Of a stretch of 64,000 nt of DNA, positions 16,629 through 23,898 are shown in pieces (within the stretch, counting starts at the first letter, position 1; each line of letters begins with the position of its first letter). The notes beneath the pieces were generated by a model. That model was given only the letters and a program-made list of their open reading frames with translations, did no database searches and had not been told where the DNA came from. Location: the NCBI GenBank assembly GCA_044360075.1, contig JBIKLA010000002.1:1-64000 (forward strand). The letters run 5' to 3'. The stretch comes from OMII01 sp947467385 (GTDB lineage: Bacteria > Bdellovibrionota_C > UBA2361 > OMII01). Made by a program: the position numbers and the translations under genes.

Positions 16629-17636
16629 TCAGAAGGCCCACAGCATAAGTAAGAGAAGGAGCGGGTAGAGCACCACCAAGGCACCTGCACACCACATATC
16701 AAGCCGCTCAGCGGCACCATCGCGCCCGGCATACCGAAGCCGCAGCGAGACGATGCTGACGAAGATCGTCGCAAAGATTATCATTACGGTGAGCATGTTG
16801 ACCTGCTCTGCGAGGGTAAGGACCGGAGTGTCGGGGAGGTTCTCGCTCACAGCGATGGTGTTTGCCGATGCGGCAAAGATGGCGCCGAGTCCCAGCCCGA
16901 ACCGGGCATCGAGGTCGTTTGAGCGCACGAAGCAAGAACCAATCGCGAGCAGGAGCGCCAGGAACGAGACCCAGAAGAGCTTGAGGAGAGAAAGAAAATT
17001 GTGCTCACGGGTCAGGGATATCTTGAAGGTGAGGCGCGAGAACTTTGAGCTGCCCTCCCCCAGCGAGCGGAACCCGTAGGTCGTTGGGTAGGTGTGCTCG
17101 GTGGGCACCACTCCCTGGAATCCGACCTTCCAGCCCTCAACATCCGCCTGCGGGTCGATCCCGCTGCCCTCATCCGGGAGGTACCTCAGGAGCGGCGCTT
17201 GGTTGGTTGAGTCTTCGACAACGACCGAAAGGTTGTGGTTGTCGAGGGGATACCTCGCCACATCGAAGTTTTGAAATATCGTGCCCTGAACCCGCACGGA
17301 ATCGTACTTGTACCCGCCATCATAAACGATCTCGGTTGGGGTCACCGATTCCATTTGGCCGTTGACGACCTCAAAGGTCTTTCTCGGATCGATATCGCCG
17401 CCCTTCCACCGAAACCAGATCCAGGCATCGATGTCGAAAGTGCCCTCTTTGTGTGAAATCCTCACTAAGCGATTCAGGTACAAGCCGACGGCAACTTCTT
17501 GCGGCTTCGCGGGCTGGGCCTCCTCCCCCCAGGCGTACCGCGGGTCGGCTGCGAAGGCAGTAAGGCAAAGGGCGCAGAGCACCACGATCATCCGGGGCAG
17601 CGAGCGCACGAAACGAATGGGGAATCGCAAAAGCAT
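16629..17636 (-). CDS. Pentameric ligand-gated ion channel homologue (Cys-loop receptor family)
   Basis: This 335-residue membrane protein has a signal peptide (cleavage near residue 30) and an extracellular beta-sandwich of about 190 residues. Pro-loop-type motifs are visible: VGLYLNRLVRISHKEGTFDI, WIWFRW, and FDVARYPLDNHNLSV in the loop equivalent to the Cys-loop, without its cysteines. Four TM helices follow, about 212-233, 241-262, 272-296 and 312-333. TM2 reads RFGLGLGAIFAASANTIAV and ends at a SENLP turn, the order seen in bacterial GLIC/ELIC-type channels. Ligand and ion selectivity cannot be deduced. It appears monocistronic between the mutase and acyl-CoA dehydrogenase genes. Confidence 0.78.
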   Translation of the reverse strand: MLLRFPIRFVRSLPRMIVVLCALCLTAFAADPRYAWGEEAQPAKPQEVAVGLYLNRLVRISHKEGTFDIDAWIWFRWKGGDIDPRKTFEVVNGQMESVTPTEIVYDGGYKYDSVRVQGTIFQNFDVARYPLDNHNLSVVVEDSTNQAPLLRYLPDEGSGIDPQADVEGWKVGFQGVVPTEHTYPTTYGFRSLGEGSSKFSRLTFKISLTREHNFLSLLKLFWVSFLALLLAIGSCFVRSNDLDARFGLGLGAIFAASANTIAVSENLPDTPVLTLAEQVNMLTVMIIFATIFVSIVSLRLRYAGRDGAAERLDMWCAGALVVLYPLLLLLMLWAF

Positions 17637-17768
17637 ACGCCGTCACCAAAAGAGCACTGGAAGCCTTAGCGCTTCGACATGCTTCTTTGGGATTACCACA
17701 GAACGCTCCACCGTGAAACCGGCGTTAGGCACGTCGAACCAAACACCGACTAACGGTCAAGAGCGCCC

Positions 17769-18929
17769 CTACTCCTTAAGCAGCTGGGTCGCAATCAGCA
17801 CGCGCTGAATCTCGCTCGTACCCTCGTATATCTCTGTTATCTTGGCGTCCCGCAGGTGGCGCTCGGCTGGGTAGTCGGTCACGTACCCGTAGCCACCGTG
17901 GATCTGAATGCCCTTCACCGCGCACATCATCGCCGTCTCAGAGGCGAAGAGCTTCGCCATCGCCGCCTGGCGGACGAAGGCCCGCTTCTCGTCCTTTCTC
18001 TTGGCCGCATCGAGGGTCAGGTAGCGGGAGCTGTCGATGTGGCACACCATGTCAGCCAGGTAGTTTTGGATCGACTGGTGCTCGCAGATGTTCTTTCCGA
18101 AGGCTTTGCGCTCCTTGGCGTACTTCATGGCGTCATCCAGGCTGGCGCGGGCGATCCCAACGGCCTGCGCCGCAACGCCGATGCGGCCGCCGTTAAGGGT
18201 GTTCATCGCCACGAGGAACCCGCGGTTCTCGTCGTACAAAAGCGATCCCCTCGGGAGCCGCACGTTGTCATACGTGATGCTCGATGTGGGCGAGCCGCGG
18301 ATGCCGAGCTTATCCTCGTGCTTGCCGCGCGAGATGCCGGGTAGGCTCATGTCGTGCACGAAGGCGCAGATCCCCTTGTTCCCCTTGGTGGTGTCGGAGG
18401 TCGCAAAGAGGATACACACGTCGGCTTCTGGGCCGTTCGTTATCCAGTTCTTTGTTCCAGAGATGACGTACTCCTCCCCCTCCTTGCGCGCCGTGGTCTT
18501 AATCGCCGCCGCATCGCTCCCCGTTCCGGGCTCCGAGAGCGCGAAGCAGCCCAGCGCTTTGCCGGACGCCAGCCGCGGCAGGAAGCACTCCTTCTGCTGC
18601 TGGGTGCCGAACTCAAGAATCGGTGAAATACAGAGCGACGTGTGGGCGCTTACGATAATGCCGGTCGAGGCGCAGGCAGCTGAGAGCTCTTCGATGATGA
18701 GGGCATAGGCGAGGGTAGAGAGCCCTGCCCCACCGAACTCCGTCGGCACGATCGCCCCCATAAGCCCAAGATCCCCCATCTTGGGGAGCAGCTCGCGCGG
18801 AAAATAGTGTTCGCGGTCTATCTTAACCGCAAGTGGTGCGACCTCCTTATCTGCGAATGCACGCGCCGTATCGCACGCAAAGTTCTCCTCCTCAGAGAGC
18901 TCAAATGCAATGCTATCTCGCCACACCAT
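17769..18929 (-). CDS. Acyl-CoA dehydrogenase
   Basis: This FAD enzyme of 386 residues introduces the alpha-beta double bond into acyl-CoA. Visible motifs are CFALSEPGTGSDAAAIKTTA, GTKNWITNGP (FAD contacts) and the C-terminal ITEIYEGTSEIQRVLIA, with the catalytic Glu in YEGT as in short-chain dehydrogenases. The length matches the family. It is followed 17 bp upstream on the same strand by enoyl-CoA hydratase, so the two successive beta-oxidation steps are probably co-transcribed (hydratase first). Chain-length or branched-chain preference is not evident. Confidence 0.94.
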   Translation of the reverse strand: MVWRDSIAFELSEEENFACDTARAFADKEVAPLAVKIDREHYFPRELLPKMGDLGLMGAIVPTEFGGAGLSTLAYALIIEELSAACASTGIIVSAHTSLCISPILEFGTQQQKECFLPRLASGKALGCFALSEPGTGSDAAAIKTTARKEGEEYVISGTKNWITNGPEADVCILFATSDTTKGNKGICAFVHDMSLPGISRGKHEDKLGIRGSPTSSITYDNVRLPRGSLLYDENRGFLVAMNTLNGGRIGVAAQAVGIARASLDDAMKYAKERKAFGKNICEHQSIQNYLADMVCHIDSSRYLTLDAAKRKDEKRAFVRQAAMAKLFASETAMMCAVKGIQIHGGYGYVTDYPAERHLRDAKITEIYEGTSEIQRVLIATQLLKE

Positions 18930-18946
18930 ACCGCCTCCTGCTGATC

Positions 18947-19741
18947 TTATCGCCCGGTAAACTTCGCCGCTCGCTTCTCTAGGAAAGCCGACATGCCCTC
19001 CTCGCGATCCGCGGATGCAAAGATCCTCAAGAACTCCTCGACTTCGTGCCGAAGGCCCGACAGGACTATTTGCTCTACCGCCCGGTTCACCACCCGCTTA
19101 ACCCCCTGCACCGCAAGGGGAGCTTTGCTGGCCAAAGTCTTAGAAAGCTTCTCAACTTCGGCCTTAAATTCTGCGTCTGGAACAACCACATCAACGACGC
19201 CAAGCAACCGCGCATCGGCGGCCGTAAGCCGCTCGCCCGTCATGCACAGCTTGCGGGCCGTTCCTACGCCGCAGCGCTGGATGAGGCGCTGCGTTCCGCC
19301 GAAGCCCGGTATAATGCCGAGATCGACCTCGGGCTGGCCCAGGACCGCCCCCTCTTTGCACACAAGGATGTCGCACGCCAGCGCGAGCTCAAGACCGCCG
19401 CCGAAAGCGAAGCCGTTGATGGCAGCGACAACCGGAACCTTCAGGCTCTCGATCAGCCGCATCGTGCGCTGCCCAAGCTCGAGGTAGTCGGCGATCGCCC
19501 GGGGCCCGAGCTGGTTCATGGAGTGAATGTCCGCTCCCGCGACGAACGACTTATCGCCGCTGCCTGTTATCACTACGACCCGCACGTCCGGGTCGTTGCC
19601 GAGCTTGGCTAGCTCTATCGTGAGCCCCTGAAGGAGATCCGGATTGAGGGCGTTGAGCCTGTCGGGCCTGTTGAGGGTGACGGTGCAGATCGGGCCCTCC
19701 CTGCGAACGAGGACCGTGTTCTCTTCATTTATCGCGCTCAT
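18947..19741 (-). CDS. Enoyl-CoA hydratase/isomerase family protein
   Basis: The 264 residues form a crotonase fold. The oxyanion-hole motifs are AGADIHSM and NGFAFGGGLELALACDI. The two catalytic-type Glu positions of enoyl-CoA hydratases are present in the LGQPEVDLGIIPGFGGTQRL region. This indicates hydration of 2-enoyl-CoA to 3-hydroxyacyl-CoA. It is the first gene of a two-gene unit with the acyl-CoA dehydrogenase 17 bp downstream. Crotonase paralogues with other reactions exist, but both Glu-containing segments favour hydratase. Confidence 0.92.
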   Translation of the reverse strand: MSAINEENTVLVRREGPICTVTLNRPDRLNALNPDLLQGLTIELAKLGNDPDVRVVVITGSGDKSFVAGADIHSMNQLGPRAIADYLELGQRTMRLIESLKVPVVAAINGFAFGGGLELALACDILVCKEGAVLGQPEVDLGIIPGFGGTQRLIQRCGVGTARKLCMTGERLTAADARLLGVVDVVVPDAEFKAEVEKLSKTLASKAPLAVQGVKRVVNRAVEQIVLSGLRHEVEEFLRIFASADREEGMSAFLEKRAAKFTGR

Positions 19742-20046
19742 AAGAATATTGAAACCAATTTGCTGTAGCCGAACAATGAGCCCGTTCTCGCGGACTTAAG
19801 GCTCGAGGTTACCCCCGTTTGCTGCTTCCTGCTACCTGTTTGATGCCGTGTGATGAGGTGTCGTTCCACGCCCATGACGGCTATCCGGGCTTAGCCAAGT
19901 TGCGGGGCCAATCCCGGTCCTTAAACGCGGTGCGGGCCTCGGGGATAGCTGGCGGCAACGCAGCGTGCAGGGCACAGAAATGCGGTTGATCTCAGCCTTT
20001 CCCCTACGATATACCGGAACGGAACTGGATTATTTTTATTACCGGT
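19742..20046. other. Divergent intergenic region, no gene seen
   Basis: These 305 bp separate the hydratase gene (minus) from the Rap1a-like gene (plus). No tRNA, sRNA or reading frame is convincing. The A+T-rich stretch TGGATTATTTTTATTACCGG just before the plus-strand start is the likeliest promoter area, but no clean -35/-10 pair is visible. Confidence 0.4.
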
Positions 20047-20406
20047 ATGAAAAAGACACTTCTCCTTGCAGCAGCATCCCTGGCCCTTCCAATCCTTGCC
20101 TCAGCTGACAGCAACGTACGGGTCCTGAGCACCCAACAGCTCGTTGACGCCTGCAAGCTTATGCAGGATCCCGAGCAGAAGGCGTTTTGCATCGGCTACG
20201 TCTCGGCGACATATGACACATACCTCGTCACTCGCCACCCCGAGGTTTCGAAGTCGTTCATCTGCCCCTCGCAGCCTGCCCCCAAGCGCGATGATGTCAT
20301 CAATGACTTCATCCAGTGGTCGGACAGTCACCAAGAGTTTGATGCCCAGCCCGCTGCAGACAATGTACTGCGGTACCTCGCTGAACGCTTTCCCTGCAAA
20401 AACTAA
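20047..20406 (+). CDS. Rap1a/Tai-family small secreted protein
   Basis: This 119-residue protein has an N-terminal signal peptide (MKKTLLLAAASLALPILASA). The mature part has the Rap1a/Tai pattern: a Cys in LVDACKL, AFCIGYVSATYD, a CP motif (FICPSQ) and a terminal RYLAERFPCKN, with four Cys able to form two disulfides. In some bacteria related proteins are periplasmic immunity proteins for type VI amidase effectors. No effector or T6SS gene lies nearby, so that role is not supported here. It is probably co-transcribed with the lipoprotein 27 bp downstream. Confidence 0.7.
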   Translation: MKKTLLLAAASLALPILASADSNVRVLSTQQLVDACKLMQDPEQKAFCIGYVSATYDTYLVTRHPEVSKSFICPSQPAPKRDDVINDFIQWSDSHQEFDAQPAADNVLRYLAERFPCKN

Positions 20407-20433
20407 CGATTTGAAAGGAACTGGAGTACTACT

Positions 20434-20712
20434 ATGAAGAAGATCCTCACCCTCGCTATCGTTATCCCAGTCGCCGTGTCGGGTTGTTCAGGTCTCTCAA
20501 CCTCTCAGCAGCGCGAGCTCTCCGGCGCTGGCATCGGAGCAGCGGTGGGCGCCGTTGGTGTCGCACTCTTTCATGGCAACCCAATCTGGGGGGCTGTGGG
20601 CGGCGCAGCGGTCGGCGCAGCATCCGGCTATGCGTACGACCATTACGAAAAGACCAAGCAGTCTGAGTACAACAAGGGATACGCAGCGGGGCAGAAGTCC
20701 TCGGCTTCCTAG
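20434..20712 (+). CDS. Glycine-zipper lipoprotein
   Basis: This 92-residue lipoprotein has a lipobox VSGC with Cys17 as the predicted lipidated residue. A glycine-zipper segment follows: GAGIGAAVGAVGVAL, then WGAVGGAAVGAASGYAYD. Such YMGG-like or OmpA-associated zippers insert into or lie on the outer membrane. A good AAGGAACTGGAG motif precedes the ATG. It probably forms an operon with the preceding Rap1a-like gene. The specific function is unknown. Confidence 0.8.
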   Translation: MKKILTLAIVIPVAVSGCSGLSTSQQRELSGAGIGAAVGAVGVALFHGNPIWGAVGGAAVGAASGYAYDHYEKTKQSEYNKGYAAGQKSSAS

Positions 20713-21152
20713 ACATCCTAAAGCCGCGCCATTCTGCAGCTCCGATAGTCCTGCGGCGCAGTCGCGTCAATGTCGTTACATTTCGCAAAATCCCGGACAT
20801 GCTCACGATATCGCTTTGTTTCCCCTCGACACCTGGCCAACTTTCGCAATGACGTCAAGGACGGGAGCCACAGGCAACAAGACAACCTGGCGCCATGCTC
20901 GTGCACACCAACAGTCGCTTGACCCGATGTTGAGGCTCATGCCTGGCGTTATGCAGCTCCTCGTTCAATTTTCTTCTCGCTCCGATCTGCTCAAACTGTA
21001 ACCGACCAGCCGAGCGAAACCCCGGCAGAGCCAGTAAAATGAGGCGCTTAGCTGCCAGATAAAAATCCGCCTCTTAATCAGCGCGAAACCTTCAGATATC
21101 TCACCGAACCGACGACAGAGACTAATAGACGGTAGGTTTCGAGGAGAGGGGT
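20713..21152. other. Intergenic region, nothing convincing
   Basis: In these 440 bp I see no reading frame with a ribosome-binding site and no RNA gene. The final 40 bases carry the GAGGAGAGGGG ribosome-binding site of the next gene. Confidence 0.4.
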
Positions 21153-22874
21153 ATGTCTATAAAGCGTGTTTTTGCGGCCGGATTAGTGTTTGCCGGCGTG
21201 GTTATCGCACATGAGGCCTCGGCCCAGAGCGGGTGCTTTTCTCATCGCTGCCGCCCGACGACCAATAACGGCTGGCCGATGATACACACCGACAACACAA
21301 CATGTCCAAGCTCAGCCCCGAGCGACGCAGGGCGTCTCGACTTTGCGCACGGGCAAGGTTTTTTTCGAGTTACCCTCTCATCCGACTTTAACATTCTGGG
21401 AAGTGTGCCGTGCGTGAACCCCGGCTTAGGAATTCCTTTGTGCTCCGACCCAGGCAAGTCCGGCTTTATCTATGCAACTGACCCCTTCAACGAACGGATA
21501 ACCGAAGCGGAATTCAACAGCAGACAGCCATACATCTGCGACAACGGCGTCATTAGAGCGGGGAGCACGGTGACACCGCCGACTGCTACCGCTGTTCCGC
21601 CTACAGCTACCTCTGTCCCCCCAACGACAGCTCCTCAAGCGCCCAGTGCAACCCCAACCCCAAATCCAGCCTGTGCCGATGGTCGAGACAACGACGGGGA
21701 CGGGAAAATAGACCTGAACGACCCCGGCTGCTCCTCTGCCTCCGACCCCGACGAGAACGACGAGACTCAACCGATTTCTCTCAGCGCCGAGTGCGTCATG
21801 TCGAATTCCGACGGCTCGAAAACCGCCTTCTTTAGCTATCGCAACCCCTCAAGCTCGAGCGTGACCATCCCAATCGGCAGCAGCAACTCGTCAGTCAACT
21901 CGTTCTCGCCTTCAGGGGCCCGCACGACTGACCTAACCGTCTTTAAGCCAGGCTCCGTTAAGGGCGCCGTCGGAGTAGCCTTCTCGGGCGCCTCAGTTGT
22001 GTGGAGCGTGAAGCCCGCGGGCGGGGCTCTCGAAACCGCGACCGCAAACGCGGACACCGCCACCTGCCTCGACATCGTCCCACAGGCGAACTGCCAGGGG
22101 TTTGTTTCTGATGGCAGTCTGCGGGTGAAGTTTGGCTATTCAAACCAGAATGGGTTTGACATAACTATCCCTGTCGGGGAAAGAAACGGGTTTACCCCGG
22201 GAGTGAAGGATCGCGGCCAGCCCACAGTCTTTTTTGCAGGTTTGGTGCCTGCAACTGTCGACGTGAAGCTTAGTTCGGCAACAGAGGTCGTGACGTGGAA
22301 CCTTTCGGGAATCTCTGCGTCAAATAGCCAGCTACCTGCATGCAGCGGGGAGTGTTTTGAGATCCCCGTCGGTTCAGTCAAGACGAGTCTCGATGCGGTC
22401 GCTGTCGAGCTCGCAAACCTGACGAAGACCGCAGCCGCAGCGCTTCGTGAGGTTGCAGCGTCGAATGCCGAGAAGGCGCAGAGCGACACATCTCTCCCAA
22501 CTAAAAAGAAGAAACGCGCCGTGAATTCTGCAGAGGACGATTTCGCTGATGCGGAGCACGCTTCAGCAAAAGCGGAGAAGCAGATCTTAAGGGCCAAGGC
22601 CCTCCTCCTGGAAGTTCCGGAGATCTCGAAGAGCTGCCCGCTGGCTCCCAAGACGTGTAAGAAAGTCGATAGAGACAGGACTATCAAGGCGCTACAGCTG
22701 CTTTATGGCGACGCGGTCAACTCGATTAAGCGCATCACGGCGCGCACGAACTTCCGCAAGACCGGCAAAACGGTCCGCAATGACCCAGTTGTCGTGAGGG
22801 CTAAGGAGCTGCAGAAGAAGGGGCTTGATGCCCTAAGCAAGCTGCCAAGGTTCGCCGAGGACTGCACTGAGTAG
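21153..22874 (+). CDS. Secreted protein with Thr/Pro linker and acidic calcium-type motif
   Basis: I do not recognise a named family for this 573-residue protein. A signal peptide ends near residue 24 (HEASAQ). A Cys-rich N-terminal domain reaches about residue 133. Next come a TPP/TAP-rich linker (about 134-170) and ADGRDNDGDGKIDLNDPGC, an acidic loop like the calcium-binding repeats of many secreted bacterial proteins. Two related beta-rich units follow (LSAECVMSNSDGSKTAFFSY... and PQANCQGFVSDGSLRVKFGY..., each starting with Cys). The last 170 residues are helical and Lys-rich. It is probably exported or surface-bound. It has a strong GAGGAG ribosome-binding site and no partner genes adjacent. 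Confidence 0.75.
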   Translation: MSIKRVFAAGLVFAGVVIAHEASAQSGCFSHRCRPTTNNGWPMIHTDNTTCPSSAPSDAGRLDFAHGQGFFRVTLSSDFNILGSVPCVNPGLGIPLCSDPGKSGFIYATDPFNERITEAEFNSRQPYICDNGVIRAGSTVTPPTATAVPPTATSVPPTTAPQAPSATPTPNPACADGRDNDGDGKIDLNDPGCSSASDPDENDETQPISLSAECVMSNSDGSKTAFFSYRNPSSSSVTIPIGSSNSSVNSFSPSGARTTDLTVFKPGSVKGAVGVAFSGASVVWSVKPAGGALETATANADTATCLDIVPQANCQGFVSDGSLRVKFGYSNQNGFDITIPVGERNGFTPGVKDRGQPTVFFAGLVPATVDVKLSSATEVVTWNLSGISASNSQLPACSGECFEIPVGSVKTSLDAVAVELANLTKTAAAALREVAASNAEKAQSDTSLPTKKKKRAVNSAEDDFADAEHASAKAEKQILRAKALLLEVPEISKSCPLAPKTCKKVDRDRTIKALQLLYGDAVNSIKRITARTNFRKTGKTVRNDPVVVRAKELQKKGLDALSKLPRFAEDCTE

Positions 22875-23092
22875 CACAGCGCGGTCTACGGCAAGAGGCC
22901 CAGAGCGCAGGCAAAAACCCTGAGCGCCAGCGCCTCTTGCTAGAAGGTATAGGGCTTCGGAGTTCACGTATAACACGCTGAGGTTGAAGCCCGTATAGTG
23001 AGCAAGCCGGCCGCTGCAGCTCTTTAATGGTCCCCAGGCGTCGTTGGAGACCAAAAACCTTCATCGATGGCCATAGGAGGGGCGGGTGACCC

Positions 23093-23275
23093 ATGAAACT
23101 TAAGGACCTGAGGACAAGCGCCTTATCGTCAGGATCCCGATCACTTAGACCAAACCCGAGCGGCTCCTGCCCAAACGGGAAATTACCTTGCCCGAAGAAG
23201 CCGGCTTGGATTTCTAGGCAGAGCTCCAAACGCCAAGAAGCTGATTCCTTTTGGAGGCTCAATCATGAGCTATAG
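23093..23275 (+). CDS. Possible 60-residue small protein
   Basis: AGGAGG (23075-23080) precedes an ATG at 23093 by 12 nt. The product is basic and contains SGSCPNGKLPCPKKP, ending DSFWRLNHEL. It overlaps the next small frame by 11 bp. No family is recognised and coding status is uncertain. It lies in a 628-bp gap that otherwise holds nothing. Confidence 0.35.
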   Translation: MKLKDLRTSALSSGSRSLRPNPSGSCPNGKLPCPKKPAWISRQSSKRQEADSFWRLNHEL

Positions 23276-23393
23276 CTGGACGTCAGGGTGTGGTCGTTGC
23301 GAAATGGGCATCTCTTGCCCTGTGGCAGCGTTTGGAGTGGCAGCGTTTGCGGAAGCCCCATTTGGGAAGGTTCCGGCGATTGGTAAACCATAA
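23265..23393 (+). CDS. Possible 42-residue Cys-containing small protein
   Basis: TTGGAGG is followed 7-8 nt later by an ATG at 23265. The peptide begins MSYSWTSGCGRCEMGISC (a CxxC plus a third Cys). It continues with a repeated VAAF unit, encoded by the tandem GTGGCAGCGTTTG at about 23319 and 23334. It starts 11 bp before the end of the preceding small frame, suggesting coupling. The stop lies inside TGGTAAACCATAATTTACCA, a 7-bp hairpin that could end the transcript. Without homologues this remains tentative. Confidence 0.38.
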   Translation: MSYSWTSGCGRCEMGISCPVAAFGVAAFAEAPFGKVPAIGKP

Positions 23394-23502
23394 TTTACCA
23401 CTCCCAACCACCTTGAATCGCTCCCCGTAAAAGCCACAACTTTCACGGCGATGCGTTTTTTAGAAGGTTTCTCCTCGCCGCGCAGCAATCGTTCCCGCCG
23501 CG

Positions 23503-23856
23503 CTAGCCGGGAGGCCACTGAAACGGCCGTCCACCGATGATGTGCAGGTGCAGGTGAAACACCGTCTGGCCAGCATTTGCCCCGATATTCGTCACAACCC
23601 GGTATCCATCCTTGTCGAGCCCCTCGCGGCGCGCGATCTCCGCTGCCTCGAGCATGAGCTCCCCCAAGAGCTCCTTGTCAGCTGCTGATGCCTCCGAGAG
23701 GGCTGATATCGGCTTCTTTGGTATCAAAAGGATATGCGTCGGAGCGACCGGGCTGATGTCGCGGAACGCAAGCACGTTCTCGGTTTCATAGACAATCTGC
23801 GCCGGGATCTCTCGCCGGATAATCTTGCCGAAGATAGTGTCGCCGCCGTGAGTCAT
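23503..23856 (-). CDS. HIT-family nucleotide-binding protein (Hint-like)
   Basis: This 117-residue HIT protein has the histidine triad HLHLHIIGG near the C-terminus (the family's HxHxHxx). Upstream it has IFGKIIRREIPA and TENVLAFRDISPVAPTHILL, as in Hint/HinT purine-nucleoside phosphoramidases that hydrolyse AMP-linked substrates. It lies 42 bp downstream of sbcC on the same strand and may be the last gene of the sbcD-sbcC operon. A functional link to DNA repair is not established. Confidence 0.92.
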   Translation of the reverse strand: MTHGGDTIFGKIIRREIPAQIVYETENVLAFRDISPVAPTHILLIPKKPISALSEASAADKELLGELMLEAAEIARREGLDKDGYRVVTNIGANAGQTVFHLHLHIIGGRPFQWPPG

Positions 23857-23898
23857 AGACGCTCCTTGCCTAGCTGCCGCTGTCCGGCATTACTATCG

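Noticed and set aside
22801..23262. A 153-codon minus-strand frame after the secreted protein gene
   Set aside because: Partly antisense to the gene at 21153, no ribosome-binding site and no family motif.
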